A DNA stretch of 12,378 nucleotides from the NCBI GenBank assembly GCA_002306975.1, contig DBTI01000305.1, positions 1 to 12,378 of the forward strand. The letters run 5' to 3'. Position 1 is the stretch's first letter. Each line of letters begins with the position of its first letter. Shown here one piece after another: positions 1 through 8,100 of the stretch. A model generated the notes under the pieces. That model ran no database searches, was not told the origin of the DNA, and saw only the letters and a list, made by a program, of their open reading frames with translations. The stretch is from Ruminococcaceae bacterium UBA1320 (lineage in GTDB: Bacteria > Bacillota > Clostridia > Oscillospirales > Ethanoligenentaceae). The position numbers and the translations under genes were made by a program.

Positions 1-544
1 AAGCACTGATTTCGGCATTTTCAAAACCGATGCCTAGCAATTTCCGAATCAGGCTTACAGCGTGATAGTCGTGGCAGAGCGTAACCTGCGTCTCAGATAT
101 CCTTCCGAGCATACCCGAATTTGCCACAGCGATCTGCGAACTGAGCAGAGGCTGCAGAGGATATTGCTCAGCCACCTGAATTTTCGCCCCGGCTTCCGTG
201 AGTTTGTTGAGTCGAAGAAGCCCGTCCAGATCAAGGCAAGGCGGTGTTTCCGAGAGAACCGGCACGCCGTTTTTGGCGAGCTCTTCAATGAAGCCGGGAG
301 CCACCTCCCTTAAAACTGACACGACCACAAATCCGGGGCTTTCTTGCTTTAAAAGCTCTGCAACAGTACGGTAGGTTTTTACCCCCCACTGCCGTTCAAG
401 CGCCTGCCCTTTTTCGGCGCTGCGGGTGACAACACCGCAAACACCGAATCTATCCGGAAGTTCCTGTGCAATTTTCAGGAAAAACCCGGCTCTCCAGCCT
501 CCGCCGACAATGCCAAAAACCGTCTTCTGTTTTGAAGTCTCCAT
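1..544 (-). CDS. Gfo/Idh/MocA-type NAD(P)-dependent oxidoreductase, N-terminal part (cut by window edge)
   Basis: About 181 residues are visible before the gene runs off the left edge. The N-terminus (METSKQKTVFGIVGGGWRAG) contains a glycine-rich GIVGGGWRAG dinucleotide-binding loop at residues 11-20. A Rossmann pattern follows: a VCGVVTRS strand, then FVVVSV, then a GVPVLSETPP segment, the equivalent of the EKP-containing loop of Gfo/Idh/MocA proteins. A conserved EQYPLQPL stretch comes later. Family members oxidise or reduce sugars, inositols, biliverdin or amino-acid derivatives with NAD(P); the substrate cannot be named here because the C-terminal domain is outside the window. The ATG at 544-542 is preceded by AAGGAGG with a 6-nt spacer, so the start is well supported. 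It lies 454 bp after the preceding gene, so it probably has its own promoter; a 14-bp palindrome sits just upstream. The family call is firm, the substrate unknown. Confidence 0.82.
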   Translation of the reverse strand, partial: METSKQKTVFGIVGGGWRAGFFLKIAQELPDRFGVCGVVTRSAEKGQALERQWGVKTYRTVAELLKQESPGFVVVSVLREVAPGFIEELAKNGVPVLSETPPCLDLDGLLRLNKLTEAGAKIQVAEQYPLQPLLSSQIAVANSGMLGRISETQVTLCHDYHAVSLIRKLLGIGFENAEISA

Positions 545-572
545 TTTAAGCCTCCTTACTAAAAGTCAATTC

Positions 573-586
573 CTTTGCATGCAAAG
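573..586. promoter_or_regulatory. Perfect 14-bp palindrome, candidate operator upstream of the oxidoreductase gene
   Basis: CTTTGCATGCAAAG is a perfect 7+7 inverted repeat ending 28 bp before the oxidoreductase ATG and just upstream of its AAGGAGG site. A palindrome of this size next to a sugar- or polyol-type dehydrogenase gene resembles operators of LacI- or GntR-type repressors. The sequence shows the symmetry; the regulator is inference, and no regulator gene is visible in the window. Confidence 0.4.
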
Positions 587-900
587 CTGCGCAAATAACT
601 TCATATCGGTTTGATTTGTCATAAAAACGCCTTAGAATAAATTGAAAGTGAAAAAGTGGAATTCAACACCGTCAAATTTGTTATGGGAACCTTGCCACCG
701 TGGCATACACCAAGTGCTCGTGAACTGTGTGAAGGTGGATACCGGATCATTGTCGGGTGAATCTCAGCTTATTCTCTTTGAACTCTTCACTCCTTTTTAT
801 TTATTCGTAAGTCGGGGCTGCGAAGTTGAGCACGTTTGAGGTGTTTTTTCTTGTTGTACACTGTATTTTAGTGATTTACAATAGGCATTTCGCATCTCAA

Positions 901-934
901 TATAAAAAGACATCTATTCGGTATAAAAAGACAT
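901..934. repeat. Two-copy direct repeat TATAAAAAGACAT, 21-bp period
   Basis: TATAAAAAGACAT occurs at 901-913 and again at 922-934, so the copies start exactly 21 bp apart, two turns of B-DNA. Similarity continues weakly past the 13-mer (CTATTCGG against GTGTTGGC). Same-face spacing suits a protein that binds tandem sites, such as a response regulator. It lies in the spacer between the metallo-hydrolase and the oxidoreductase. Function is inferred only. Confidence 0.5.
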
Positions 935-998
935 GTGTTGGCTGCGTGCAGTTCGGATTGGAGATCAATATTGGCCAACTGTACTGTAGTGACTTCAA

Positions 999-1859
999 TC
1001 ATTGTTCCATGCTTGCTCCCTGTGCAAGCGCATCAATAACCATCTCAAGCGGTATAAATTCCAAATTTTCAAATATCCTTTTTAGTTCAACTTCTCTGAG
1101 AATCGCTGCTTTATCCCCTTTAAGCCGTATGGCAAGCTCCGAGGCATAGCACATCCCGTCTAGCCAGGCAAACAGAGCTTCTTTCGGAATCGGTTCGCAA
1201 TGGGAATCAATGTAATAGTCCGCGTCGTATGCTTTCAGTTCCTTTGAAAGCGTATAAAGCTTTGGAATCGAGTAATACCAGTTAGGCACAGACATGTTCA
1301 TCCATAAACAGTCGCCAAGGAAAAGAATATTGTCTTGCGGAACGTATACCGTGCACGAACCTGCGTGATGTATGGATTCAATATATTTGATTATGCAATC
1401 AACGGAACCCAGATGTATGGCAATAGAATCTGTAAATGTTAAATCTACCTGAGGAAAAGGGAAACTGCTTCTTGTCGGGTGTTCGTTTTTGATATTATTT
1501 CGGGAGAAAACCGATTCCGTGCCAAGTTTTACTCGCAAATTCAAAGCTTCGTCGCTGTAATCGAGTGCGGCCATTTTTTTCATTTCTATTTCCGTATTCG
1601 TTTGGCATACAGTTTTCGCATTAAAATAGTACGCGCCAAATACATGATCCCAATGAGAATGCGTAAGAACGAGATAATCCGGTTTCTGTCCGGTTTCTTC
1701 GGCGGTTGTTAGAAAAAGCCTTGCCTGGTTCTCGGAATTGCCGCTGTCTACGGCTAAACTGCATTTCCCGCCTTTTATCAGTCCAATATTGGGCCTGTCG
1801 TTTATTCCGAAAGGAGAATACGAAACAAACTTGCCCAACTGCTTTAAAGCCATATTCAT
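999..1859 (-). CDS. MBL-fold metallo-hydrolase
   Basis: A 286-residue metallo-beta-lactamase-fold protein, probably binding two zinc ions in the cytoplasm (no signal peptide). The metal-site pattern is complete: THSHWDH at residues 66-72 gives H67, H69, D71 and H72; a second-half histidine is at 164 or 165 (SIHHAGSC); the bridging aspartate D183 is in FLGDC; and H220 is in DSHCEP. The N-terminal strand SLAVDSGNS is also typical. Members hydrolyse lactones, thioesters, amides or phosphodiesters, so the substrate is open. The ATG at 1859 has GAGG five nt upstream; an in-frame ATG at 1853 lies eight nt after GGGAG and is an equally good start. It follows the cysteine hydrolase by 159 nt in the same direction and may act on a product of that enzyme. 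Confidence 0.85.
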   Translation of the reverse strand: MNMALKQLGKFVSYSPFGINDRPNIGLIKGGKCSLAVDSGNSENQARLFLTTAEETGQKPDYLVLTHSHWDHVFGAYYFNAKTVCQTNTEIEMKKMAALDYSDEALNLRVKLGTESVFSRNNIKNEHPTRSSFPFPQVDLTFTDSIAIHLGSVDCIIKYIESIHHAGSCTVYVPQDNILFLGDCLWMNMSVPNWYYSIPKLYTLSKELKAYDADYYIDSHCEPIPKEALFAWLDGMCYASELAIRLKGDKAAILREVELKRIFENLEFIPLEMVIDALAQGASMEQ

Positions 1860-1962
1860 TACTCCCTCATTATTTTACTATTCAAAAAAATTGCGGGCGA
1901 AACACCATTACGATGCAACGCCCACTTTATAGCAATCTTTAGATAAGAGGATTTGTTTTTGT

Positions 1963-1988
1963 TTTTCCACGCCTCCGGCGGGGGAAAA
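1963..1988. other. GC-rich hairpin in the cysteine hydrolase to metallo-hydrolase spacer
   Basis: TTTTCC pairs with GGAAAA around an inner CGCC/GGCG stem and a 3-nt loop. There is no U tract on the 3' side of either strand, so it is not a standard intrinsic terminator. It may protect or process the mRNA between the two genes. The 159-nt spacer otherwise shows only the ribosome binding site of the next gene. Confidence 0.4.
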
Positions 1989-2018
1989 CCATCCCATATA
2001 TTGTTGCTATAGATATAA

Positions 2019-2588
2019 TCAGATTTTGAGGTCGGACAAAGTAATGACCGAACCTTGTTGCAGATACTCAATGGCTCTTAGCGCGGCATCATGAGCTTCC
2101 CAGCTCGACCCCCGCACCGCGTCCGATATCACATGTATATGGTAATTATACTGGTGTGCGTCCGCCGCAGTGTAATGTACACAGACATCCGTCAGAAAGC
2201 CTACGATAAATAAATGCTCAACTTGAAGCCCTCTGAGAAGCAGATCAAGGTCAGTTGCGAAGAAACCGCTGTATCGACGTTTTTGTATCGAAAATTCTCC
2301 CTCAATCGGGGCGACAGTATCAATCGTTTCCGCTTCCTCTGAGCCTTCCAGGTAATGTACGCCCTCGCTGCCATCTAATTCCCGTCCGAAATCAACCATT
2401 TCCTTACGATGCAGTTCGCGGAAATGGATAATCGGCAGTTTTGCGCTGCGGAATATTTTTAGAACTTCTTCAATTGTTTTGATACATACCGGAGCGTCCA
2501 AGCAAGGAATCGGCTGTTCATCCTTTGGAATCAGCATCCCTTTTTGCGCATCTATCACTAAGAGCGCGCTATTATCAGAAAATTGCAT
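2019..2588 (-). CDS. Cysteine hydrolase, isochorismatase-like superfamily (possible biuret/ureido-compound amidohydrolase)
   Basis: A 189-residue cysteine hydrolase, close to the usual family length. The catalytic triad can be placed: D13 in ALLVIDAQKGM, K103 in FSIQKRRYSGF, and nucleophile C136 in FLTDVCVHYTAADA. The GFLTDVC segment carries the cis-peptide bond position typical of the family. Relatives hydrolyse nicotinamide, isochorismate, N-carbamoylsarcosine, ureidoacrylate and biuret. Biuret hydrolase makes allophanate, the substrate of the allophanate hydrolase encoded upstream, so an amidohydrolase feeding that pathway is an attractive but unproven reading. The ATG at 2588 follows AGGGGG at 8 nt. 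It comes 80 nt after the orphan binding-protein gene, with a hairpin between them, and is probably cotranscribed with it. Superfamily call firm, substrate open. Confidence 0.85.
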   Translation of the reverse strand: MQFSDNSALLVIDAQKGMLIPKDEQPIPCLDAPVCIKTIEEVLKIFRSAKLPIIHFRELHRKEMVDFGRELDGSEGVHYLEGSEEAETIDTVAPIEGEFSIQKRRYSGFFATDLDLLLRGLQVEHLFIVGFLTDVCVHYTAADAHQYNYHIHVISDAVRGSSWEAHDAALRAIEYLQQGSVITLSDLKI

Positions 2589-2626
2589 TTCATTAACCCC
2601 CTGTATATAATCGTCTCAACGGCACA

Positions 2627-2650
2627 GTCTAAAAGCTTCGCCTTTCAGAC
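2627..2650 (-). other. Intercistronic hairpin between the binding-protein and cysteine hydrolase genes
   Basis: On the transcribed strand GTCTGAAAG and CTTTTAGAC form a 9-bp stem (one G-U pair) with a 6-nt GCGAAG loop. No U tract follows, so it is unlikely to terminate fully. Hairpins here often stabilise the upstream message, which would give more binding protein than enzyme. That role is inference. Confidence 0.5.
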
Positions 2651-2668
2651 GTAAGGCATCAAACTGCG

Positions 2669-3646
2669 TTATTGCAGAAACTTGCTGTCGAGAAGATCGG
2701 ATGAGTCAACTTTTTGTTTGAGCACATTTTTCGAAAGGAAAAAGTCGTTAAGGTCGTTCACAGTTTTTTCCGCGGTATTGCCGGACGACATGATCGTTTT
2801 ATTATCGCTTTCAGAATAGATTTTCACCTTGCTCAGCATGCTTTCCACGTCGGAAGCACTGGTGTCAAGGTATTTGGCGGCAATTTTCGCCGCGCTTTCT
2901 TTGTTGTCGGAAACATACTTTTGACCTTCATCAAGGCTCTTCACAAATGATTTCACCCAATCCGTAGAGGTCACGTTTTTCTCTGCAATCATGGCTGCAT
3001 CCAAAATAGTACCCGGGCAATCCGCGCTGGAATAGATAACATGGCCTTTGCCTGCATTCACCGCGTTTGTGATATACGGCTCCCATGTGGCGGCAGCATC
3101 CACTTTGCCGGAGATAAAAGCTGAGCCCGCGATATCACCGGTCATATTCACAAGTTTCACATCTGATTCTTTCAGGCCGTATTTCGCCAGCGCCTTTTGC
3201 AGCAGCAAGTCGTTTACCTGTCCTTCTGAGATGGCAACCGTCTTGCCTTTGAGATCTGCCGCTGTTTTTATGCTATTGGACGCCACGATGGCATCTGCGC
3301 CATTGGATGTATCGACAAAATAGAAAACCTTTGGAGAAATGGCGTTCTGCTGTTCATAACTGATCATTGCCCCATCAAGCGTATTAAATGCAACATCCAA
3401 GCTGCCGCTTGCAAGAGCGGTTTCGCAATCGCCGGGATTGCTGAAAGAAGTCAATTTCACATCAAGCCCGTTTTTCTTGAATATGCCGTTATCCTGTGCC
3501 GCGAACAGTCCGGCAAAACCGACCCATGCGTTATAACCGACATTTACTGTTTTTAACTGCACAGCTTTCTGCTGTGTTGAACAACCGCTGAAGAGAATTG
3601 TTGATGCGATAATGCTTGCCAGTGCAAGTGCTGTGATCTTTTTCAT
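2669..3646 (-). CDS. ABC transporter substrate-binding lipoprotein (NMT1/SsuA/TauA-like), orphan
   Basis: A 325-residue solute-binding lipoprotein. Residues 1-22 are a lipoprotein signal peptide: MKK, a hydrophobic core, and the lipobox LFSGC with the lipidated cysteine at C22. The mature part fits the periplasmic-binding-protein type 2 fold of nitrate, sulfonate, taurine and pyrimidine-precursor binders: VNVGYNAWVGFAGLFAAQDNGIFKK at the start (ligand cleft, lobe 1), GSLDVAF, a DLKGKTVAISEG hinge and SGKVDAAATWEPY in lobe 2. The ATG at 3646 follows GAAGGG at 8 nt. No permease or ATPase is adjacent downstream, so it may share the importer encoded at 10476-12106, which already has its own binding protein. 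It has its own MerR-like promoter and a terminator in its leader. The ligand is unknown; guanidine or a related cation is a guess from context. Confidence 0.9.
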   Translation of the reverse strand: MKKITALALASIIASTILFSGCSTQQKAVQLKTVNVGYNAWVGFAGLFAAQDNGIFKKNGLDVKLTSFSNPGDCETALASGSLDVAFNTLDGAMISYEQQNAISPKVFYFVDTSNGADAIVASNSIKTAADLKGKTVAISEGQVNDLLLQKALAKYGLKESDVKLVNMTGDIAGSAFISGKVDAAATWEPYITNAVNAGKGHVIYSSADCPGTILDAAMIAEKNVTSTDWVKSFVKSLDEGQKYVSDNKESAAKIAAKYLDTSASDVESMLSKVKIYSESDNKTIMSSGNTAEKTVNDLNDFFLSKNVLKQKVDSSDLLDSKFLQ

Positions 3647-3686
3647 ATTGATTTCCCTTCTTTAGTAGAATTTTGTTGCGGATATC

Positions 3687-3720
3687 AAAAAGGGATCGGG
3701 CGTTATAAACGCTCGACCCC
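3687..3720 (-). terminator. Intrinsic terminator after the guanidine operon, inside the leader of the next gene
   Basis: GGGGTCGAGCG and CGCCCGATCCC pair over 10 of 11 positions (one G-U, one A-C mismatch) around a 7-nt AT-rich loop, followed by TTTTT. It is the only terminator-like structure after the allophanate hydrolase stop, 126 nt away. It lies only 40 nt before the binding-protein ATG and downstream of the candidate MerR-type promoter, so it could also act as an attenuator for that gene. Confidence 0.8.
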
Positions 3721-3734
3721 TTAGTCCTGTTTAT

Positions 3735-3765
3735 AGTTTAAACCTTATACTCGCTATAAAGTCAA
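3735..3765 (-). promoter_or_regulatory. Candidate MerR-family promoter with 19-bp spacer and dyad operator
   Basis: The -35 element TTGACT (3765-3760) and -10 element TAAACT (3740-3735) are separated by 19 bp instead of the usual 17. Between them, overlapping the -35, is a dyad of ACTTTAT and ATAAGGT arms with a 7-bp centre (3762-3742), with one mismatch. Overlong spacer plus centred dyad is the hallmark of promoters activated by MerR-family proteins through DNA untwisting; the 7-7-7 layout matches the CueR-regulated copA promoter as I remember it. No MerR gene lies in the window. A weaker sigma-70-like TTGAGA-N16-TATATT lies further upstream near 3800-3825. Confidence 0.62.
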
Positions 3766-3846
3766 GGATTTTTTTGCAATTATAGGAGATTTACAAAATA
3801 TAGGTATACTATTCCATATCTCAAGTGAATCTGATATAAATATAGG

Positions 3847-5181
3847 TTACGAATCGAGTTGCTGAGAGAATGCGGCGATTAGTCCCTCGGCTCCGGACAG
3901 AGCAAATGCGGTGATTCCGAAAGGCAGATTTTCAGCCGCCATAGCAACAGGGATACTGCATGCGCAAAAATCCAGCAGGTTGCAATGATTGGTATAGGAA
4001 CCCATCAGCGTGTTTGTAGCAATCGGGTCATCCTCCACGTTCTTTATCGTCCATGTGCCACCCGCGGTCGGCATAATCATAACAGCATCGGCGAGCAGCC
4101 CCCGAACCTTGCTTTTCAGCGCCTGCAATTTGTGTATAGCCTTAAAGAGGCTTGCGGCGTCTGGTTTTTCTCCGCTGCGTAAAACCTTTTCGGTTACAGG
4201 GAACACTTTCCCTGGATGACTTTTTACAAAATCGCCAAGGTCTGCCCAACGCTCCGCCACCCATGGCCCTCCGTATAAAATTTTCGCCGCTTCTTCAAAA
4301 TCTGAAAGCTCTATTTGTTCAATCGGCAGCTTGCATTTAGAAACAGCAGTTAACGCCTTTTCCCATGCACTTTTATATTCATCTGCGAACATGCCGAAAA
4401 ATTCCGGCATGTTCTTCGGTACAAGTATCTTTTTTGGCATTTTTACCGTAACCGGAGGCATTTTTTTCGACCACGGGTCGCTGGGCAAAAATCCGCGCGC
4501 AACAGCGTCCACCGCAAGACAATCCTTCATGGTATGTGCGAAAACAGTCACACAGTCAAGACTGGCGCAAGCGGGTACGACGCCGTTTGTCGGCCATGCG
4601 CCGCAGCTTGGTTTGAAACCGTATAGGCCGTTCAATGCTGCGGGGACTCTTCCTGAACCTGCCGTATCCGTTCCAAGTGAAAAAGAGCTTATGCCCAGCG
4701 CTACCGCCACGGCAGAGCCTGAGGACGAGCCGCCGCTTATCAGTTCATCCCGAAGCGCATTGTGGGTCGCGCCATGCGGGCTGCGTGTCCCCACAAGACC
4801 GGTTGCAAACTGGTCAAGGTTTGCTTTTCCCACAGGGATAGCTCCTGCCTCAATCAACCGCTGCACCACGCCCGCGTTTTTATTGGGCATATAGGAATAA
4901 TCCGGACATCCGGCGGTTGTCGGGAAGCCCTCTACATCAATGTTATCCTTAACTGTAAATGGAATACCCCAAAGCGGGTGGGTATCAATATCCAGTGTCT
5001 CCAGCTTTTTTAAGTATGGCTCAAGCTTTGATTTCTCAGGGGGTATGATAAAAATATTTTTATTTTCAAACCTTTGCGCACGTGTGATTATCTCGTCAAT
5101 GACGTCAAAAGCTGTTAATTGGCCGGAAAGATACTTTTCCCTAAGTTCGCAAACGGTTAGTTTTACTGGAATTTTGCTCAT
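3847..5181 (-). CDS. atzF: Allophanate hydrolase, amidase domain only
   Basis: A 444-residue amidase-signature enzyme that hydrolyses allophanate, ending in ammonia and CO2. The Ser-cisSer-Lys triad is clear: K78 in GIPFTVKDNID, S152 in SGGSSSGSA, and nucleophile S176 in TDTAGSGRVPAA. Their spacing (74 and 24 residues) equals that of K91/S165/S189 in the characterised AtzF of Pseudomonas sp. ADP. Well-studied allophanate hydrolases have about 600 residues with a second C-terminal domain; this one stops after the amidase domain, and no continuation is seen in the next 200 nt. The ATG at 5181 follows AGGAGG at 7 nt, 17 nt after the carboxylase stop, so the two are translated from one message. 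It is the last gene of the guanidine operon before the terminator. A generic amidase is less likely given the operon. Confidence 0.9.
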   Translation of the reverse strand: MSKIPVKLTVCELREKYLSGQLTAFDVIDEIITRAQRFENKNIFIIPPEKSKLEPYLKKLETLDIDTHPLWGIPFTVKDNIDVEGFPTTAGCPDYSYMPNKNAGVVQRLIEAGAIPVGKANLDQFATGLVGTRSPHGATHNALRDELISGGSSSGSAVAVALGISSFSLGTDTAGSGRVPAALNGLYGFKPSCGAWPTNGVVPACASLDCVTVFAHTMKDCLAVDAVARGFLPSDPWSKKMPPVTVKMPKKILVPKNMPEFFGMFADEYKSAWEKALTAVSKCKLPIEQIELSDFEEAAKILYGGPWVAERWADLGDFVKSHPGKVFPVTEKVLRSGEKPDAASLFKAIHKLQALKSKVRGLLADAVMIMPTAGGTWTIKNVEDDPIATNTLMGSYTNHCNLLDFCACSIPVAMAAENLPFGITAFALSGAEGLIAAFSQQLDS

Positions 5182-5198
5182 TCTTCTACCTCCTGCCG

Positions 5199-8100
5199 TT
5201 ATTCCGTATAAAGAAGCGTGTGGCCCGTATGTACCACGTCGCCGGGATGTACGAAGATCTTCCCGACTGTACCGGATTCGGTTGCCGTCTGAGAAAACTC
5301 CATTTTCATGCTTTCCATGATGACCAGTGTCTGATCCTTTTCAACTTTTTCGCCTTCGCCCACGAGAATCTTCCATATGCTGCCCGTAATCTGAGCGTTA
5401 ACCGGTGTCGCGCCATCCGGCAGCGTCTCCTCTTCCTCGGGAACCTCGGTCTGTTCGGAAACAAATTCTGCTACGCCTGTTTGCTTCCAACGCTCACGTT
5501 CGGCGTTAAAGGCAGTCTGCTGGCGGTCTTTTGCCTGCGCTGCTTCAATTTTAACGGAATCAAGGTAGCGCATATATTCTCCGAGATCAAAGGTTGTTTC
5601 GGTTATCTTGACATTGAAACGTCCGCGTAAAAATGCCTCGCGGTTTTCAAGAAGTTCGTCCGGTGAAACAGGATAGAATTTTATCTGGTCAAAGAAGCGC
5701 AGCAGCCATGGCTTGTTTTTTTCAAAACAGGGGGTCACATGCATACGGTTCCACATCTGTACGGTTCTGCCGAACAACTGATAGCCACCCGGACCCTCAA
5801 CCCCATAAACACAGAGATAAGCGCCGCCGATACCAACGGCATTTTCCGGCGTCCAAATGCGGGCCGGGTTGTATTTTGTTGTTACAAGACGGTGGCGCGG
5901 GTCAAGCGGCACCGCGACAGGAGCGCCGAGGTAGACGTCGCCCAGCCCCATAACGAGATAGGTTGCATTGAAAATAATATCGTAGACGTTTTGTATGCTT
6001 TCAAGACCGTTGATCCGGCGGATAAATTCGATATTATCCGGGCACCACGGCGCGTCGGGGCGGACACCTTGCGCATAGCGCTTCATGGCAAGCTGTGCGT
6101 TGGGGTCGTTCCAGGAAACCGGCAGTTCCACGACACGGGACGGGAGTTTCACTGATTCGAGGGGCGGCAAATTATCGATGATCGTGACAAGTTTTTTAAC
6201 TGCGCTCTTTATGTCGATTTTATTCGGGTCAAAATGCACTTGAAGCGACCTGATTCCCGGCGTCAGATCGATAATCGGGATGTCACCGTCGTCCCTGACC
6301 GCCTGCATCAGCAGGTGTGCTTTGAAGCGCACTTTCAGGTCAAGTTCCATTTCTCCGAATTCAACCAGAAGATTCTGGTCACCCGAGCAGCGGATGACCG
6401 TCATATCTTTTTGCTGCCCGTCGCTGTAAAGAATGGCGCAGTCGGAATGGACTCCCTCTTTAACCGCGGGGAGCGCAGCTGTGCGAACTGAGGCAGAGGT
6501 TCCGGCGACAAGCGCTGCAAAGGCTTCTTCCTGCTCCTTACGCATCTGCTCCGCGCTCTCTAAGGTGATAAGCTGGAACTCGACCGTATCGCCCGGGTGA
6601 AGCTGACCGATTTTCCAAAGCTCCGCAGTTGCCACGGTAACCGGGCAGACAAAGCCACCGAGACTTGGTCCATCCGGGCCCAGCAAAATGGGCATATCTC
6701 CGGTCATGTCAAGAGCGCCGAGCGCATAAGGCGTATCGTGAATATTGGAGGGGTGCAAGCCCGCTTCTCCGCCGTCGGGGCGTGTCCAACTCGGTGCTGG
6801 GCCGACAAGGCGAACACCTGTGCGTGAACTGTTGAAGTGGATTTCCCACTTTGCGCCGACAAGCTGATCTAAATAATCTGACCGCAAAAATTCAATTGTG
6901 CAGTGCGGGCCGGGAATCACGCCGAGTGTCCATTTATGGGTGATTTCCTGTTTAACAGGGCATTTGTTGGGATGAGCCGTTTTTGCCTGCGTATTTATGC
7001 ACAGAAGATCTCCCGGGCGCAGAGGGCGTCCGTTGTATCCTCCGAAAATTCCCAGTGTAAATGTTGACGCGCTGCCTAGGGTAAGCGGCATGTCAAGCCC
7101 GCCCTGAACCAGCAAGTAGGTGCGCATTCCTTCTTTCGCCTCTCCGAAGGAGAGCACCTGTCCTGCCTTTGCGGTCACTGCTTCAAAGCAGGGAACATTA
7201 GTTTCATCAAGCATCGCGTGCATATCCGCGCCTGCGACACAGAAGGTTGTTTCCCCTCTGAAACGGTATTTACCTCCGCGCAGCGTCAGCTCAAGCCCCG
7301 GAGCGCCTTCGTCGTTGCCGAGCAGCAGATTGCCCGCGCGGAACGACCACATGTCCATGGGACCGCTCGGCGGTACGCCAACGTCCCAATAGCCGATACG
7401 CCCGGGATAATCCTGAACGGTGCTCTGAACACCGCCGTCCAGAACTTCGATTGCCGCCTCTTCAGGCATGAAGCCGTCGAGCATATGGGTGGAAAGGTCA
7501 CCCGCTCTATAATCCTCGCGTCCGATAAAGGTACGAAGATAATAGAGGTTACTTGTGACTCCGTAAATTTTTGTTTCAGTGAGCGCCCTGTTCAATTTTT
7601 CGAGCGCTTCTTCCCTGTCTTTGCCGTGTGTGATAATCTTGGCGAGCATCGGGTCGTACAGCGTGGTGATTTCCGAGCTTTCCTGTATCCATGTTTCAAC
7701 ACGAGCCTCGTCTGAGAATGTGACACCGTCGATTCTTCCGGCGCAGGGCAGGAATCCGGCGCTGCTGTCTTCAGCATAGATACGCGCCTGAATACTACAG
7801 CCGGAAGGCTTGCCCACACGCGGAGCAAGCTGACCGATTTCACCGGCGGCCTCAAGGATCATCCACTCCACAAGGTCGATGCCGTAAACTTCTTCGGTTA
7901 CGCCATGCTCAACCTGAAGGCGGGTGTTGATTTCAAGGAACGAGAAGCACTGTGTGTCTTTGTCATATAAAAATTCAACCGTTCCGGCACTGCGGTAGTG
8001 TGCTGTTTTCGCAATGCTGACTGCGGCGGCATGCATATTTTCCCTGACTGACTGCGGCAGATTGGGCGCGGGTGTTTCCTCCATCACTTTTTGATTGCGG

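Larger units (their letters stand above)
545..998. other. 454-bp intergenic region with repeats and a possible coding remnant
   Basis: This stretch separates the metallo-hydrolase stop from the oxidoreductase start. I see no convincing gene on either strand and no hairpin followed by a U tract. It holds a two-copy direct repeat (901-934), a 13-nt perfect dyad TGCCAC-C-GTGGCA (693-705), a 14-bp palindrome (573-586) and the oxidoreductase ribosome binding site. On the plus strand, 656-760 is an open frame of about 34 codons with protein-like composition (including VKFVMGTLPPWHTPSAREL), ending at TGA, with no start context. It could be a decayed gene or mobile-element fragment, but I do not recognise it. 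Confidence 0.5.

Noticed and set aside
642..839. 65-residue plus-strand frame in the intergenic spacer
   Set aside because: No ribosome binding site and no recognised domain; the frame is crossed by the 13-nt dyad and does not look like a complete gene.
1859..2071. 70-residue minus-strand frame filling the gap between the cysteine hydrolase and the MBL-fold gene
   Set aside because: It begins with TTG inside the cysteine hydrolase, has no clear ribosome binding site, contains the spacer hairpin, and resembles no protein I know.
3647..3846. Possible guanidine-II (mini-ykkC) or other guanidine riboswitch before the orphan binding protein
   Set aside because: No paired ACGR-loop hairpins and no ykkC blocks are present; only the terminator hairpin and the MerR-like promoter are seen.
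4331..4894. 187-residue plus-strand open frame
   Set aside because: Antisense shadow of the allophanate hydrolase gene, with no ribosome binding site and no recognisable motif.
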